Source: Pseudoalteromonas amylolytica
Lineage (GTDB): Bacteria > Pseudomonadota > Gammaproteobacteria > Enterobacterales > Alteromonadaceae
Assembly: GCF_001854605.1 (NCBI RefSeq)
Contig: NZ_MKJU01000028.1
Span: 187,727-251,726 of the forward strand
DNA length: 64,000 nucleotides
Reading direction: 5' to 3'
In this document: positions 11,001 to 18,355 of the stretch, one piece after another
Layout of the letters: each line of letters opens with the position of its first letter
How positions within the stretch are numbered: the first letter of the stretch is position 1
The notes under the pieces: model-generated
Seen by the model: the letters and a program-made list of their open reading frames with translations, nothing else
What the model was told of the DNA's origin: nothing
Databases searched by the model: none
Made by a program: the position numbers and the translations under genes

Positions 11001-11535
11001 GGCTGGCATGAACGATTACGTCGCTAAACCAATGACAATCAACACGCTTACCCAAGCGATGACAAAGTACGTTCCCGACAATAACAAAAATGCAAAAGCC
11101 CCCCTTGAGCTTGTAAATACCGATAGCAATGGCAAACCTAACCCCCCAACTGAAGAAGATGACAGGTTAGAAAGAGATGCTGATGTTTGGGATATAGAAA
11201 ATGTACTTTCTCGACTGATGGGAGATAGAAAGCTACATAATCAGCTTGTGAAAATGTTCTTAGACTCTTTGCCTGAGCGAATAGAGGAAATTCAATCAGC
11301 AGTTGAACAGCAAAGCCTGAACAATATTCGCATTACAAGTCACAGACTTCGAGGTGCAGCAGGTGATGTTGGCGCAATAGGTATTGGGCGAGTTTGTGCT
11401 GAGCTAGAAAAGGCCGCGATTAACGATGATTTGGAAGACTGCAAGCGTCTACACAAGCAATTTTTAGAGCAAGTAGAGGCATTGAGCAAAACCGACAAGT
11501 TTGAACAATGGAAACTGGATGCTGTAGTTAATTAG
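8026..11535 (+). CDS. Hybrid sensor histidine kinase with two receiver-like domains and Hpt
   Basis: I place the start at the ATG at 8026, which precedes the first membrane segment; the frame is open further up into the previous gene. The 1169 residues are: membrane segment (about 10-28), a long periplasmic sensor of Cache type (about 30-318), a second membrane segment (about 321-343), PAS (about 360-470), HisKA with SHEMRTP (His near 518), HATPase (DTGIGIA; GGTGLGLSIS), a first receiver-like domain with LIIDNNMP, a full receiver (VDDND; VLMDCSMPNMDGYE) and a C-terminal Hpt with SHRLRGAAGD. This is a complete internal phosphorelay of the BarA/ArcB type. It probably feeds the two neighbouring c-di-GMP receivers. 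Confidence 0.9.
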   Translation: MKQPIYNKLVAPISIGFTLAICALIYFTDQRIKTNALEQVSDELQFTLLSAKQKVNDGIDARRRDIQFLYATPPISGLARASNNDGFDPKDNTTTEQWKVRLETIFVSMLKNHPELDQLRVMNAQGMEIIRVDRLSGRIEVYGGNLLQDKSQTSYMKSGAKLKRNQLYISPISLNKEHGEFEFPYRLAQRFVKPIFDDNNALFGFLVMNVNPKGLLSELNMGNKDTSKITILNQQQQIVWHPDEQFRFSADLQPELVWPQMANVGISSSETFELSWQGETIFAKAVEIPLTKGAASQSLIAISYTPEQTYNQLVYDNRLSTYALIVIVLTLVAIFIVVLSFQYYNKNKLAESRSVFSAIVNGSLDVIIALDSSGHIMTWNRAASKLFGVSEDYVVGNKLNHIIGDKLSDFPQKLLHVLESGASIQEEIGMEIDNEHRSYNMVVSPAKEADLTGAPKLIGVALILQDITQERIAQEKVASINASLEKQIQERTSELAQAHKQALKASDVKSAFVSNISHEMRTPLNGISGMLSLINREALSKKQQQYMKMAQSSAESLATLVNDILDLSKIEAGKLEIDNKPFDLLGLLENVMASLAVRAFDSSTELILDIEKLQHRVVDGDSLRLNQILFNLIGNAIKFTENGNVTLQASSYVLGNDQVEVRIDVIDTGIGIAKENFDKIFSKFDQETSGTSRKYGGTGLGLSISKQLAELMNGDITFESEKGVGSTFTLQLRYEKNSCQALSIPQILAEKHVIFACDNEVVCKSALAMLTRLGASEVQIHHQANEDLKSALVGHSCDWLIIDNNMPNLSHWFEQWQQYPQGRCKVALMRAPASNNIEINYEPAILIDKPLTLSELSNKLQSSSSSANTSTSTLTATNSSIELLDASLERIHGLNVLAVDDNDINLEVLKGFLTPLEVNITTAKDGLQAIATLKEHATEFNMVLMDCSMPNMDGYEATKSIRRGDASKRYVDIPIIAMTANAMSGEKDKCVAAGMNDYVAKPMTINTLTQAMTKYVPDNNKNAKAPLELVNTDSNGKPNPPTEEDDRLERDADVWDIENVLSRLMGDRKLHNQLVKMFLDSLPERIEEIQSAVEQQSLNNIRITSHRLRGAAGDVGAIGIGRVCAELEKAAINDDLEDCKRLHKQFLEQVEALSKTDKFEQWKLDAVVN

Positions 11536-11659
11536 CCTATCGCCACGCGTATTTAAGCGGATAATTATAGAGGCCATGATAATAAATGGCGTTAATGATG
11601 TTCTTAGTCAAGACTGCTATTGCTTAAGAATACCCCCTAAAAGTTCAGCGGATACATAT

Positions 11660-12010
11660 ATCCACTTCCCTTAACATGAGGCATTAAAAGAAAATAACGA
11701 AAAACTTTGCAGCGCACATTTTACGCTCTAAAAACAACACATGGGCGTTAAATCGATACCCCACTTTGCACCCCTAAAATGAATGCGCTTTAGCAAATTT
11801 TGGACATAAAAAAACCCTAACATCAAACTGTTAGGGTTTTTCTAAAGAATGGTTTGGACCAATTTTTACTACATCATGCCGCCCACATGGAGCTTAAGTG
11901 ATTGTTTTTATTAAACTGTCGACATGGGAAAAAGTAGTGATACCCCACTTTATACCCCTAGGGTAAAATAAAGGCTAAATTTATTTATTTTTCATCCAGT
12001 TATCTATATC
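11660..12010. repeat. Dispersed repeat copy B with groEL-tail relic and intact terminator
   Basis: This is the longest copy. Its left ~100 bases match copy F beside groEL (TTAAAAGAAA, GCAGCGCAC, AACAACACATG). A direct-repeat motif CGATACCCCACTTTGCACC starts at 11754. A perfect hairpin with AAAACCCTAAC...GTTAGGGTTTT lies at 11811-11841. The groEL-tail relic is at 11869-11895 (minus strand: M-G-G-M-M-stop). A second copy of the direct repeat (GTGATACCCCACTTTATACC) starts at 11937, followed by an A/T-rich right end finishing GTTATCTATATC near 12010. The copy separates the signalling genes from the type I secretion block. The rest of the gap from 11536 to 12060 shows no gene. Confidence 0.85.
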
Positions 12011-12063
12011 GACAGAACTTATCTTGATGTAACTCTGCGTATCAAATATAGATAATTTTGTCA

Positions 12064-12240
12064 CAGCCATGACGGTATCCAATCTACCTTTCTTAGCTAC
12101 ACCTCTATTTTATTGGATGCTTATGCGCCATAGGGCCACTTCGACATCTGTACGCCATTCATTAAAGCTTCTGTGCGTCCATCCAATACCTGTGGCACTT
12201 GGATTGCATGCGCCTAAGTTGATTTGTTTTGAGATTTATA
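12064..12240 (-). pseudogene. Fragment of a PPC-type secreted protein gene
   Basis: About 170 bases here align, with small indels, to the 3' part of the secreted-protein gene at 25546-26913 (compare 25627-25801). Shared runs include ATCTACCTTTCT, TATGCGCCATAGG and GTTGATTTG. The frame is broken and no start or signal peptide remains. It is a relic of a second member of that family, lying immediately to the right of repeat B. The coding strand is minus. The 3' end of the next small membrane-protein gene runs into it, so a recombination junction lies near 12215-12240. Confidence 0.72.
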
Positions 12241-12549
12241 TAGCCCTAAGAATAGAGTTACAAAAAATACAAAATACATACTGAAATCATCATTTATGTT
12301 ACTATCAAAAATGCTATAGATAGCGTTTTCAACTAACCCCAAAACCACGCCAAAAGCAACTAACCACTTTAAGTCAAAAGTCTGGCCCTTGCGTATTATT
12401 CTGCCTAGAAAAAAGCCAACAAAAGGGAGTAATTCTATAACGAACAAAATTAGGTATGCAAACGCCATTTCTGTTAATGACAACGTACCTACACTAGAAA
12501 AAAAGATTGCTGAACTTACTAAAAAGTAACCAAGAAACAAATACAACAA
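12214..12549 (-). CDS. Small four-helix membrane protein of the type I secretion block
   Basis: The 111-residue protein is almost entirely hydrophobic, with about four membrane segments (LFLGYFLVSSAIFF; MAFAYLILFVIELLPFVGFFLG; WLVAFGVVLGLVENAIY; MYFVFFVTLFLGLY). I do not recognise its family. The start is probably TTG at 12549, behind a GAGGT-type ribosome site. It is the last gene of the operon that begins with the nucleotidyltransferase-like and RTX genes. Its last codons overlap the pseudogene fragment, so the C-terminus may have been altered by a junction there. Position and topology would fit an immunity or export-accessory protein, but that is only inference. Confidence 0.5.
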   Translation of the reverse strand: MLYLFLGYFLVSSAIFFSSVGTLSLTEMAFAYLILFVIELLPFVGFFLGRIIRKGQTFDLKWLVAFGVVLGLVENAIYSIFDSNINDDFSMYFVFFVTLFLGLYKSQNKST

Positions 12550-12571
12550 CTTAACCTACCTCGCTTATATT

Positions 12572-13045
12572 TCACTCACAATTATCTATATTTAATTGGA
12601 ATTTATAAATTCCAGAGTTGTGGCGCAAGACCTCCAAAAACTCTTCATCATTAACTTGATACTCATAAAGTTTTATTGTTTTAAGTTCAAATACACTGCT
12701 CCCCTTTTCTCGCACCTCTAAAGTTTTCATATTACTATAATAAGTTGCCGTCGCTATTTGCTCCCAAACGATAGAATCAGGTTGGTCACTCACACCATAT
12801 TTTATAGCTTTTTCACCTACTTCTAACCTGCCTTTGGAGAGCCTAAATAGATCAACCCCCCCCCAAACAAAAACAAAAAACAATACAATAGACAAACTCC
12901 TCGCAATCATAACCCTAGCTTCCACTTGAGCATCTTTTGGGTAAAGAAAAAACAAAGAAAATGACAAAACGAAAACAATAAAAATTACCACGCAAAACTG
13001 CACTCGCCTCATCACATTAGGTTTATAAACTTTAAGGTCTAACAT
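12572..13045 (-). CDS. Membrane protein with two helices and a soluble PH-like tail
   Basis: The 157-residue protein has two membrane segments near the N-terminus (VQFCVVIFIVFVLSFSLFFLY and MIARSLSIVLFFVFVWGGVDLF). A soluble tail of about 90 residues follows, in alternating strand pattern (GRLEVGEKAIKYG, SIVWEQIATATYY). This layout is like small bacterial PH-domain or DUF-type membrane proteins, but the family was not confirmed. Its start overlaps the end of the HlyD-like gene by 14 bases, so translation is coupled to the secretion genes. Together with the next gene it is a candidate self-protection or accessory protein for the RTX product. No enzymatic residues can be named. Confidence 0.5.
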   Translation of the reverse strand: MLDLKVYKPNVMRRVQFCVVIFIVFVLSFSLFFLYPKDAQVEARVMIARSLSIVLFFVFVWGGVDLFRLSKGRLEVGEKAIKYGVSDQPDSIVWEQIATATYYSNMKTLEVREKGSSVFELKTIKLYEYQVNDEEFLEVLRHNSGIYKFQLNIDNCE

Positions 13046-13760
13046 GGTTTATCCAGGACTTATTAATCGACTTTATTAGTGAATTGTAAATTATTGCTAA
13101 CGGGCTAAATTTTCCACCACTTACAAATATAGTTACAGGCATTCCTTCATATAAGAACTCTTCTACATCCAAAACTTTTATTACAGACTCATAACCCTTA
13201 CCGCTAAGGCTTGAGGTTACTCTTCTAGATTTAGTCTTAACGACACCATATGTGACAATTTCAATGTTGTCGATATCTGATGACGCAGTGATCTTCACGC
13301 TTGCACCAACAGGCAGCTTAATGGCTAGTTCGGGAGAGATGACGGCCTTAACTCTCAACTCCATATCTTTCTCGAACATGTAGAATATAGGTTCCTCAGC
13401 TTTATAACTTTCACCTGACTTGATCAATGAATATGAATATATATAACCAGAATTATCAACTCTATAATCAACTTCTACGCAACTGGAACTATCGTTGTAA
13501 TAACAGCCTTTGAATATAACATCTCCCTTATTAACCCAATCTCCATCATTTACTAAAACATCCCTGATTGTCACATCAGAAGAAGTTTTAACAATAAATG
13601 GTTCTGCGCTATAGTACACTTCACCCGAGATGCTATCTCCAACTTCAAATTCAGCATAACTCCCCCAAAAACAGAGAAATGATAATGATATGACTATAAA
13701 TAGAAATCTTTTTCTATTTAACTTTGTATCGAAATCTTTCATTTGGTATTCAAAACTCAT
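13032..13760 (-). CDS. Short HlyD-like periplasmic adaptor of a type I secretion system
   Basis: The 242-residue protein has one N-terminal membrane anchor (RFLFIVISLSFLCFWGSYA) after a short cytoplasmic tail. A split lipoyl/barrel-sandwich pattern follows (SAEPFIVKTSSDVTIRDVLVNDGDWVNKGDVIF, here described as residues about 53-85), typical of membrane-fusion proteins, and then a beta-barrel part. The long coiled-coil hairpin of classical HlyD is missing, so the protein is about half the usual length. It follows the ABC transporter gene with a 3-bp gap. The predicted role is to link the inner-membrane ABC protein to an outer-membrane channel, which is not encoded in this block. The sequence is AT-rich compared with the core genes. 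Confidence 0.68.
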   Translation of the reverse strand: MSFEYQMKDFDTKLNRKRFLFIVISLSFLCFWGSYAEFEVGDSISGEVYYSAEPFIVKTSSDVTIRDVLVNDGDWVNKGDVIFKGCYYNDSSSCVEVDYRVDNSGYIYSYSLIKSGESYKAEEPIFYMFEKDMELRVKAVISPELAIKLPVGASVKITASSDIDNIEIVTYGVVKTKSRRVTSSLSGKGYESVIKVLDVEEFLYEGMPVTIFVSGGKFSPLAIIYNSLIKSINKSWINHVRP

Positions 13761-13763
13761 AAA

Positions 13764-15374
13764 CTAAGCAACCTCTTTCGGCTTTTTAGGGTCATAAACA
13801 CTCGAAATCAAACCATTATCCAGAGTAACAACCAAGTCAGTGTTTTCCGGAAGAACCATCTCTGTTGAAGACATCAATACAGTTCCCCCACTATTTTTAA
13901 AGTCTTTTATTAAATCATAAAGTTTCTTTTTATAAAAAACGGAAAGGTCAGAAACTGGGTCGTCCATCACTATCACTTTTGGTTTAATCACAAATGCTCT
14001 ACACAAAACAATCAACTTTTTAACCGTAGTTGATATAACTGATGAATTTCTATCTATATATGTACCGTAGCCATCTGGCAATGATTCAATTACATAATGA
14101 ATACCAAAATATTTGGTGAGATTTAAAATCTCGTCCCTATCACCTCCTCTGAACAATGATATATTATCTTCAATTGTGCCTTCTATAATTTTCTTTTCAT
14201 CATCAATATAATATATTTGTTCACCGAAATCCTCCGGAGAGGTAAGCCTTTTCCCACCTATAGTAATAGAACCACTTTTTAACTCCTTGATTCCTGCTAT
14301 AGCTTTTAGAAGTAATGTTTTACCTGAACTATGATTACCATTTATAACCACCAGCTGATTATTCTGCAAAGAAAAGGAGATTCCTTTAATAATTGGCTTA
14401 ACTCCACCATCATTTGTCACTATGATTTTCTCTAACTTTATATCTGATTCAATTATATTGTTAAAATTAGGTTTTGTGTTTCTAACACTCTCCATCACCT
14501 CATCAATATCTCGGCAAGATGCTCTTATTGATGGAAGTGCTTTTATAAATGAAAAAAGACCAAAAAGAGGCTGTAATGTCCGACCAAACATTAATGACGC
14601 AATGATCATCAAGCCAGGAGACAACTCTCCTTCTATAACCAAATATGCACCGATTGCAAGTATTATTATTTGACCTGAATTTTTTATTATTCCATTAAAA
14701 AAAGAAAATAGCTCATCCTTTTCATGTTTAACTAAGCTTTTTCCTAAGTAGTTTTCATGTTCTATTAATGCATTATTTAAAACTGGTTTAGCAACATCCC
14801 CTCTTGAGAAGATAGAAAAGTTATTTTTTAACGTACCCTCAAAAACCAACAGCCTTGATTTACCGGGAATTTCACTATCTAAAATCAGTGGAAAAATATT
14901 GACAGAGGAATATATTAAAAAAATTACCAGCAATGCTAAACCGAAATACAAATGAATATAAAACATCAAAAATAGAAAAATAGGAAAGAAAAGAAAGTCA
15001 AAAACTTTGGATGGAGCTCCCTGCGCAATATGTGCACAAACCAAGTCTAAATCTGAACTTTTGTTAGATTTTATATTGTTTTTTTTTGTATAGAACCTAA
15101 TGACATCCCGATAGACAACACTTCGAACCTCCAGTGCTAAATTCTTTAATAGTTGCTCTCTTGCAGAATCTGATTTACTGCCGACTATCGACAAAAAAAT
15201 TGCGATAGAAAATAAGAACATAAGATTCCCAAAGTTATAAGAAACCAAAATTGAATTGTATACTTCCAGCATAAATACTGGATAAATAAAGTGTGAAAAA
15301 TTAACTAAAAGACTAAAAAATACAAATAAACCAGCTCTTTTTTTAAAAGAGCCGAATACTTCGCTTATTAACAT
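13764..15374 (-). CDS. Type I secretion ABC transporter with a degenerate ATPase domain
   Basis: The 536-residue protein has a six-helix ABC exporter membrane domain (about 1-270) and a nucleotide-binding domain (about 310-525), the PrtD/type I secretion plan without a peptidase domain. The ATPase motifs are partly lost. Walker A is GNHSSGKT (about 345-352), still with SGKT. The LSGGQ signature position reads ISTTVKKLIVLCRA, without Ser-Gly-Gly. Walker B is VIVMDDP, with Asp where the catalytic Glu normally sits. The H-loop position reads LMSSTEM, without His. The neighbours are an RTX protein upstream and a HlyD-like adaptor downstream, so it should export the RTX protein. Whether it hydrolyses ATP normally is doubtful from these residues. 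Confidence 0.75.
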   Translation of the reverse strand: MLISEVFGSFKKRAGLFVFFSLLVNFSHFIYPVFMLEVYNSILVSYNFGNLMFLFSIAIFLSIVGSKSDSAREQLLKNLALEVRSVVYRDVIRFYTKKNNIKSNKSSDLDLVCAHIAQGAPSKVFDFLFFPIFLFLMFYIHLYFGLALLVIFLIYSSVNIFPLILDSEIPGKSRLLVFEGTLKNNFSIFSRGDVAKPVLNNALIEHENYLGKSLVKHEKDELFSFFNGIIKNSGQIIILAIGAYLVIEGELSPGLMIIASLMFGRTLQPLFGLFSFIKALPSIRASCRDIDEVMESVRNTKPNFNNIIESDIKLEKIIVTNDGGVKPIIKGISFSLQNNQLVVINGNHSSGKTLLLKAIAGIKELKSGSITIGGKRLTSPEDFGEQIYYIDDEKKIIEGTIEDNISLFRGGDRDEILNLTKYFGIHYVIESLPDGYGTYIDRNSSVISTTVKKLIVLCRAFVIKPKVIVMDDPVSDLSVFYKKKLYDLIKDFKNSGGTVLMSSTEMVLPENTDLVVTLDNGLISSVYDPKKPKEVA

Positions 15375-15383
15375 AAATAAAAT

Positions 15384-15405
15384 AGCCCATGCAATAGCAT
15401 GGGCT
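15384..15405 (-). terminator. Hairpin between RTX gene and its transporter gene
   Basis: The inverted repeat AGCCCATG...CATGGGCT with a 6-base loop is followed on the minus strand by ATTTTATTT. It lies just after the RTX gene stop and before the ABC gene start. It could act as a partial terminator or processing site that lowers transporter expression relative to the secreted protein. Confidence 0.7.
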
Positions 15406-15411
15406 CCTATA

Positions 15412-17181
15412 TTATTCAGAGATTACAAAATCAACATCTGAGATATACTCCACAGACATCCCATGAAAAATCAGAAATTTATCTTCTGTAAAGTCCAAAC
15501 GAACACCCGTTTCTAGTGAGGTCGCATGACGAATAGAGTCTTCTAACATCAAGCTGTCAATACCATCTAATTCAATAGAATCAACCCCTGGTTCGAAGTC
15601 CATAATGACATCTTTCCCTTGGCCAACAATGAAGGTGTCTTTACCTTCTCCCCCCCAGTACATGTTTTTACCAGTACCGCCAGAGAGCACATCATTTCCT
15701 TGATTGCCAACGAGCCTGTCATTTCCTGACCCAGTATATATCTGGTCTTTTCCGGCACCAGCTTCTATTAAACTGTTCGCAACTCTAACATTGATAGAAT
15801 CATGACCCTTACCTGTTTCAATTTTGATATTATTAGATGAAACAACCTCAACAGTGTCATGCCCTTTACCAGTCTGAACTGCATAAAATTGGCTAACACC
15901 AAAATAACTATCTTCTCCGACAACAACATCAGAACCTCGTTGCATACTAAGGTCAAGCGTGTTTTTTCCGTTCTCATGCAGTTCTACTCGAGATTCAGAA
16001 TCAGATAGCTCTTTGATGCCAGAACCTAAATTTCCATATAAAACTACATCCGCAGCTTTGCCTGTAATCGACCGCCCATCATGTAACATCGTGTAAGTCA
16101 TATGATGAACAATGCTTACATCATCTTCGAAAGTAAAAGACTCCTGACCTTTAAGAGAGATTTCTGCGATGTTACGCTCAGCTAAAGTCGTTAACTCGCC
16201 TCGCTCTTGAACGCCATTACTATTTAGGTCCTGCCAGATGTATGCAAATGCATATGCATCATCAGCTTGATCAAATATATTATCTTGATTTGTATCTAAA
16301 GTTCGAAGACCTTCTAAATCACTAGAGCCTGCTCCCGCTAATCTAGCAAATGAAATTTCAGATAATTCATCAATAGTACCACTGCCGTTAAAGTCTAATG
16401 CCAATAGGCCGTCATCAGCAGAGACCCAGCTCACCTTTTCTTGAAAACCGTCATTATCCATATCTAAGCGAGCTTGAGACTCTTTTTTAGAGAGAAATTC
16501 TACACCATCACCATCTAGATCGATCGCAATAGGAGGGATTGCCCAGTTATCACAATCCCATCCACCTGTCGCATTACACTTGAAATCACCCCAATAGTCA
16601 TCATTGTGATAATCAGGACGCGGAAGCCAGTCATTATAATAATCAGGTGCTGCGTCGAGGACTTCATTCGCTAATGTTTCAACTGTATAAGCGGTTACTA
16701 TACCAACAAGAGTCAAGACGGTCGCTGAACTAGTTATACTTCCAATTACAGTAACAAGGCCAGCAGCAGCTAAGAAGCCAATAGCCTCAGACATTGCGGC
16801 AGTCCAGTTAGATGAAAATAGATGGTCACCAAACTGAGTTCCAGCGTTAACCTTGTCAATAATTTCATCTATTCCTTTAATTATTTTACCTATTTTGGTT
16901 TTTTGTGCTGTAGTCAATCCTTTCTGGAGCATTTCGCTATTTAAGGCCGCCTTCAATCTAGCTGCGGCCGTTACAAAATCAGCAGCCTGATGAGTGTCGA
17001 AAGCTGGTTCACCACCACTGTCATCGCCGCCACCGCCACCGCCGCCGCCATCGCGATCACGACCTCCACCGCCGCCGCCGCCGTCTCTATCATCACCAAA
17101 GTACCAATCCCAATCAAAACCGGGATCTGGGCCAGGACCATCTCCAATGGTACAAACTGTTCCACCAAAACATTCAGACAT
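15412..17181 (-). CDS. RTX-type secreted protein with Asp/Gly-rich N-terminus and hydrophobic hairpin
   Basis: The 589-residue protein has no Sec signal. Residues ~15-55 are an Asp/Gly-rich tract with two poly-Gly runs. A helical region follows (about 60-125), then a strongly hydrophobic stretch (about 127-175) rich in Ala, Gly, Thr and Val that could form a membrane hairpin. Next comes an EF-hand-like region (AIDLDGDGVEF near 216; LDTNQDNIFDQADD; DLNSNGVQERGE), common in RTX proteins. The C-terminal third has several GxGxD repeats (GAGKDQIYTGSGNDRL, GNQGNDVLSGG, about 467-514) and an uncleaved C-terminal secretion region. It is the obvious substrate of the next two genes. A pore-forming bacteriocin or toxin is possible because of the hairpin, but not shown. 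Confidence 0.78.
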   Translation of the reverse strand: MSECFGGTVCTIGDGPGPDPGFDWDWYFGDDRDGGGGGGGRDRDGGGGGGGGDDSGGEPAFDTHQAADFVTAAARLKAALNSEMLQKGLTTAQKTKIGKIIKGIDEIIDKVNAGTQFGDHLFSSNWTAAMSEAIGFLAAAGLVTVIGSITSSATVLTLVGIVTAYTVETLANEVLDAAPDYYNDWLPRPDYHNDDYWGDFKCNATGGWDCDNWAIPPIAIDLDGDGVEFLSKKESQARLDMDNDGFQEKVSWVSADDGLLALDFNGSGTIDELSEISFARLAGAGSSDLEGLRTLDTNQDNIFDQADDAYAFAYIWQDLNSNGVQERGELTTLAERNIAEISLKGQESFTFEDDVSIVHHMTYTMLHDGRSITGKAADVVLYGNLGSGIKELSDSESRVELHENGKNTLDLSMQRGSDVVVGEDSYFGVSQFYAVQTGKGHDTVEVVSSNNIKIETGKGHDSINVRVANSLIEAGAGKDQIYTGSGNDRLVGNQGNDVLSGGTGKNMYWGGEGKDTFIVGQGKDVIMDFEPGVDSIELDGIDSLMLEDSIRHATSLETGVRLDFTEDKFLIFHGMSVEYISDVDFVISE

Positions 17182-17193
17182 TTTATTTTCCTT

Positions 17194-17736
17194 TTATGTG
17201 TGTGTTTTGCCCTGTATACAAATGATTCCTTTGTGAATTTCAGAATCTTTGTGGTAAGAATTCAGTAAAATCCATTTAGATATCATATGTACAGAACGAC
17301 TTTCTATTCCAAGCAGGCATTGAAAATGTACCTGTAATCCACTGTGACCTTGTTCATAACCTCGGTCAAAAACCGCTCCCCTTTCGGATATAAATGCATT
17401 GAGTTGTTGTCTGTTTTTTAATTTAACTCTTGGCATCCAGCAAACTAGAACATCAATATCATTAGGGCTCGGCTTTTTGGTTACAAACGACCCACCGATG
17501 TAGATGCGTACAACCTCAATATCCAGCGCTTCTATCTTGTTTAGAAGCTTCTGAAACCTTGTAGCTATTTGAGCTCTGTGGTTATTGAAAACGAAGTTCT
17601 CTTGAAAATTTGTCCAATCCACAGTGTATGGAGACATGTATTTAATTGATTGGAAACTAGGCAACACCAGTGGCAAGCATCCTCGTTTATCAAATATCAT
17701 CTCATCCCGACTAGGTATAGATTCAATCAGGCTCAT
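17194..17736 (-). CDS. DUF6932-like nucleotidyltransferase-fold protein
   Basis: The 180-residue protein contains a nucleotidyltransferase-fold signature, GGSFVTKKPSPNDIDVLV, with the Gly-Ser and the DxD pair, preceded by FVFNNHRAQIATRFQKLL. This arrangement resembles DUF6932 proteins, which often occur in mobile or defence regions. The third catalytic acidic residue cannot be placed with confidence. Its TAA stop overlaps the ribosome-binding site of the RTX gene (12-bp gap), so the two are translationally coupled and it heads the operon. What it modifies is unknown. No HEPN-type partner is visible next to it. Confidence 0.6.
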   Translation of the reverse strand: MSLIESIPSRDEMIFDKRGCLPLVLPSFQSIKYMSPYTVDWTNFQENFVFNNHRAQIATRFQKLLNKIEALDIEVVRIYIGGSFVTKKPSPNDIDVLVCWMPRVKLKNRQQLNAFISERGAVFDRGYEQGHSGLQVHFQCLLGIESRSVHMISKWILLNSYHKDSEIHKGIICIQGKTHT

Positions 17737-18355
17737 GTTTATTTAATGTAAATTACACTCATTATTTAACAAATTAGAAAATTGGCGCGAATTATAATTA
17801 CATCCTAATAAATTACAACACATTGTTTACAATAATTTACCTAAAATCATTCCACGTCAAGTAGTCAGTAAAAAATACACATTAGAATCTTAGCCTGCTG
17901 TTTTTTTTCTAAATAGATTTACATTTACCCCAATCGTTCCTATTAATTCCCACTAAATCAACAAAATGAAAATGGTGTATTTTTCAGTAAATAGAATTCG
18001 CTTTTTTGCACTATTCAACTTCGTTAACCTCCTACCTACAAGCCTATTGCCCTATAAATACAAAAATAAAATAAATTAACAGATAAAACAAAAGCTTACC
18101 TGTCACATACAGTTTATACTTTGTAATATTTAAGATTTTTTGCATAAAAACAAAATTTATGACGGCTACTTTTCGTGTAAAAGGCCTAATGGTTCACAAC
18201 TCAATCAGAACACGACAGGGGATAGTAGGTACTATGACAAAAGACCTTTAAAAGCCAAGCTACGCAATTGGGTGAGCTATGCACCTTCAGCTGCGCGTTA
18301 TTTGTATTTAAGTCAGCACAATCTGTGGTTTGCAGGTAAATGTCATCTCTGTAAA
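17737..18355. other. AT-rich intergenic region without a convincing gene
   Basis: About 620 very AT-rich bases separate the start of the RTX operon from the IS remnant. The promoter of the minus-strand operon is expected in 17740-17900. A 72-codon open frame on the plus strand (18140-18358) has neither a clear ribosome site nor a recognisable protein pattern and is not called. Confidence 0.5.

Noticed and set aside
12069-12284. 71-codon plus-strand frame beside repeat B
   Set aside because: It lies antisense to the pseudogene fragment and is its shadow.
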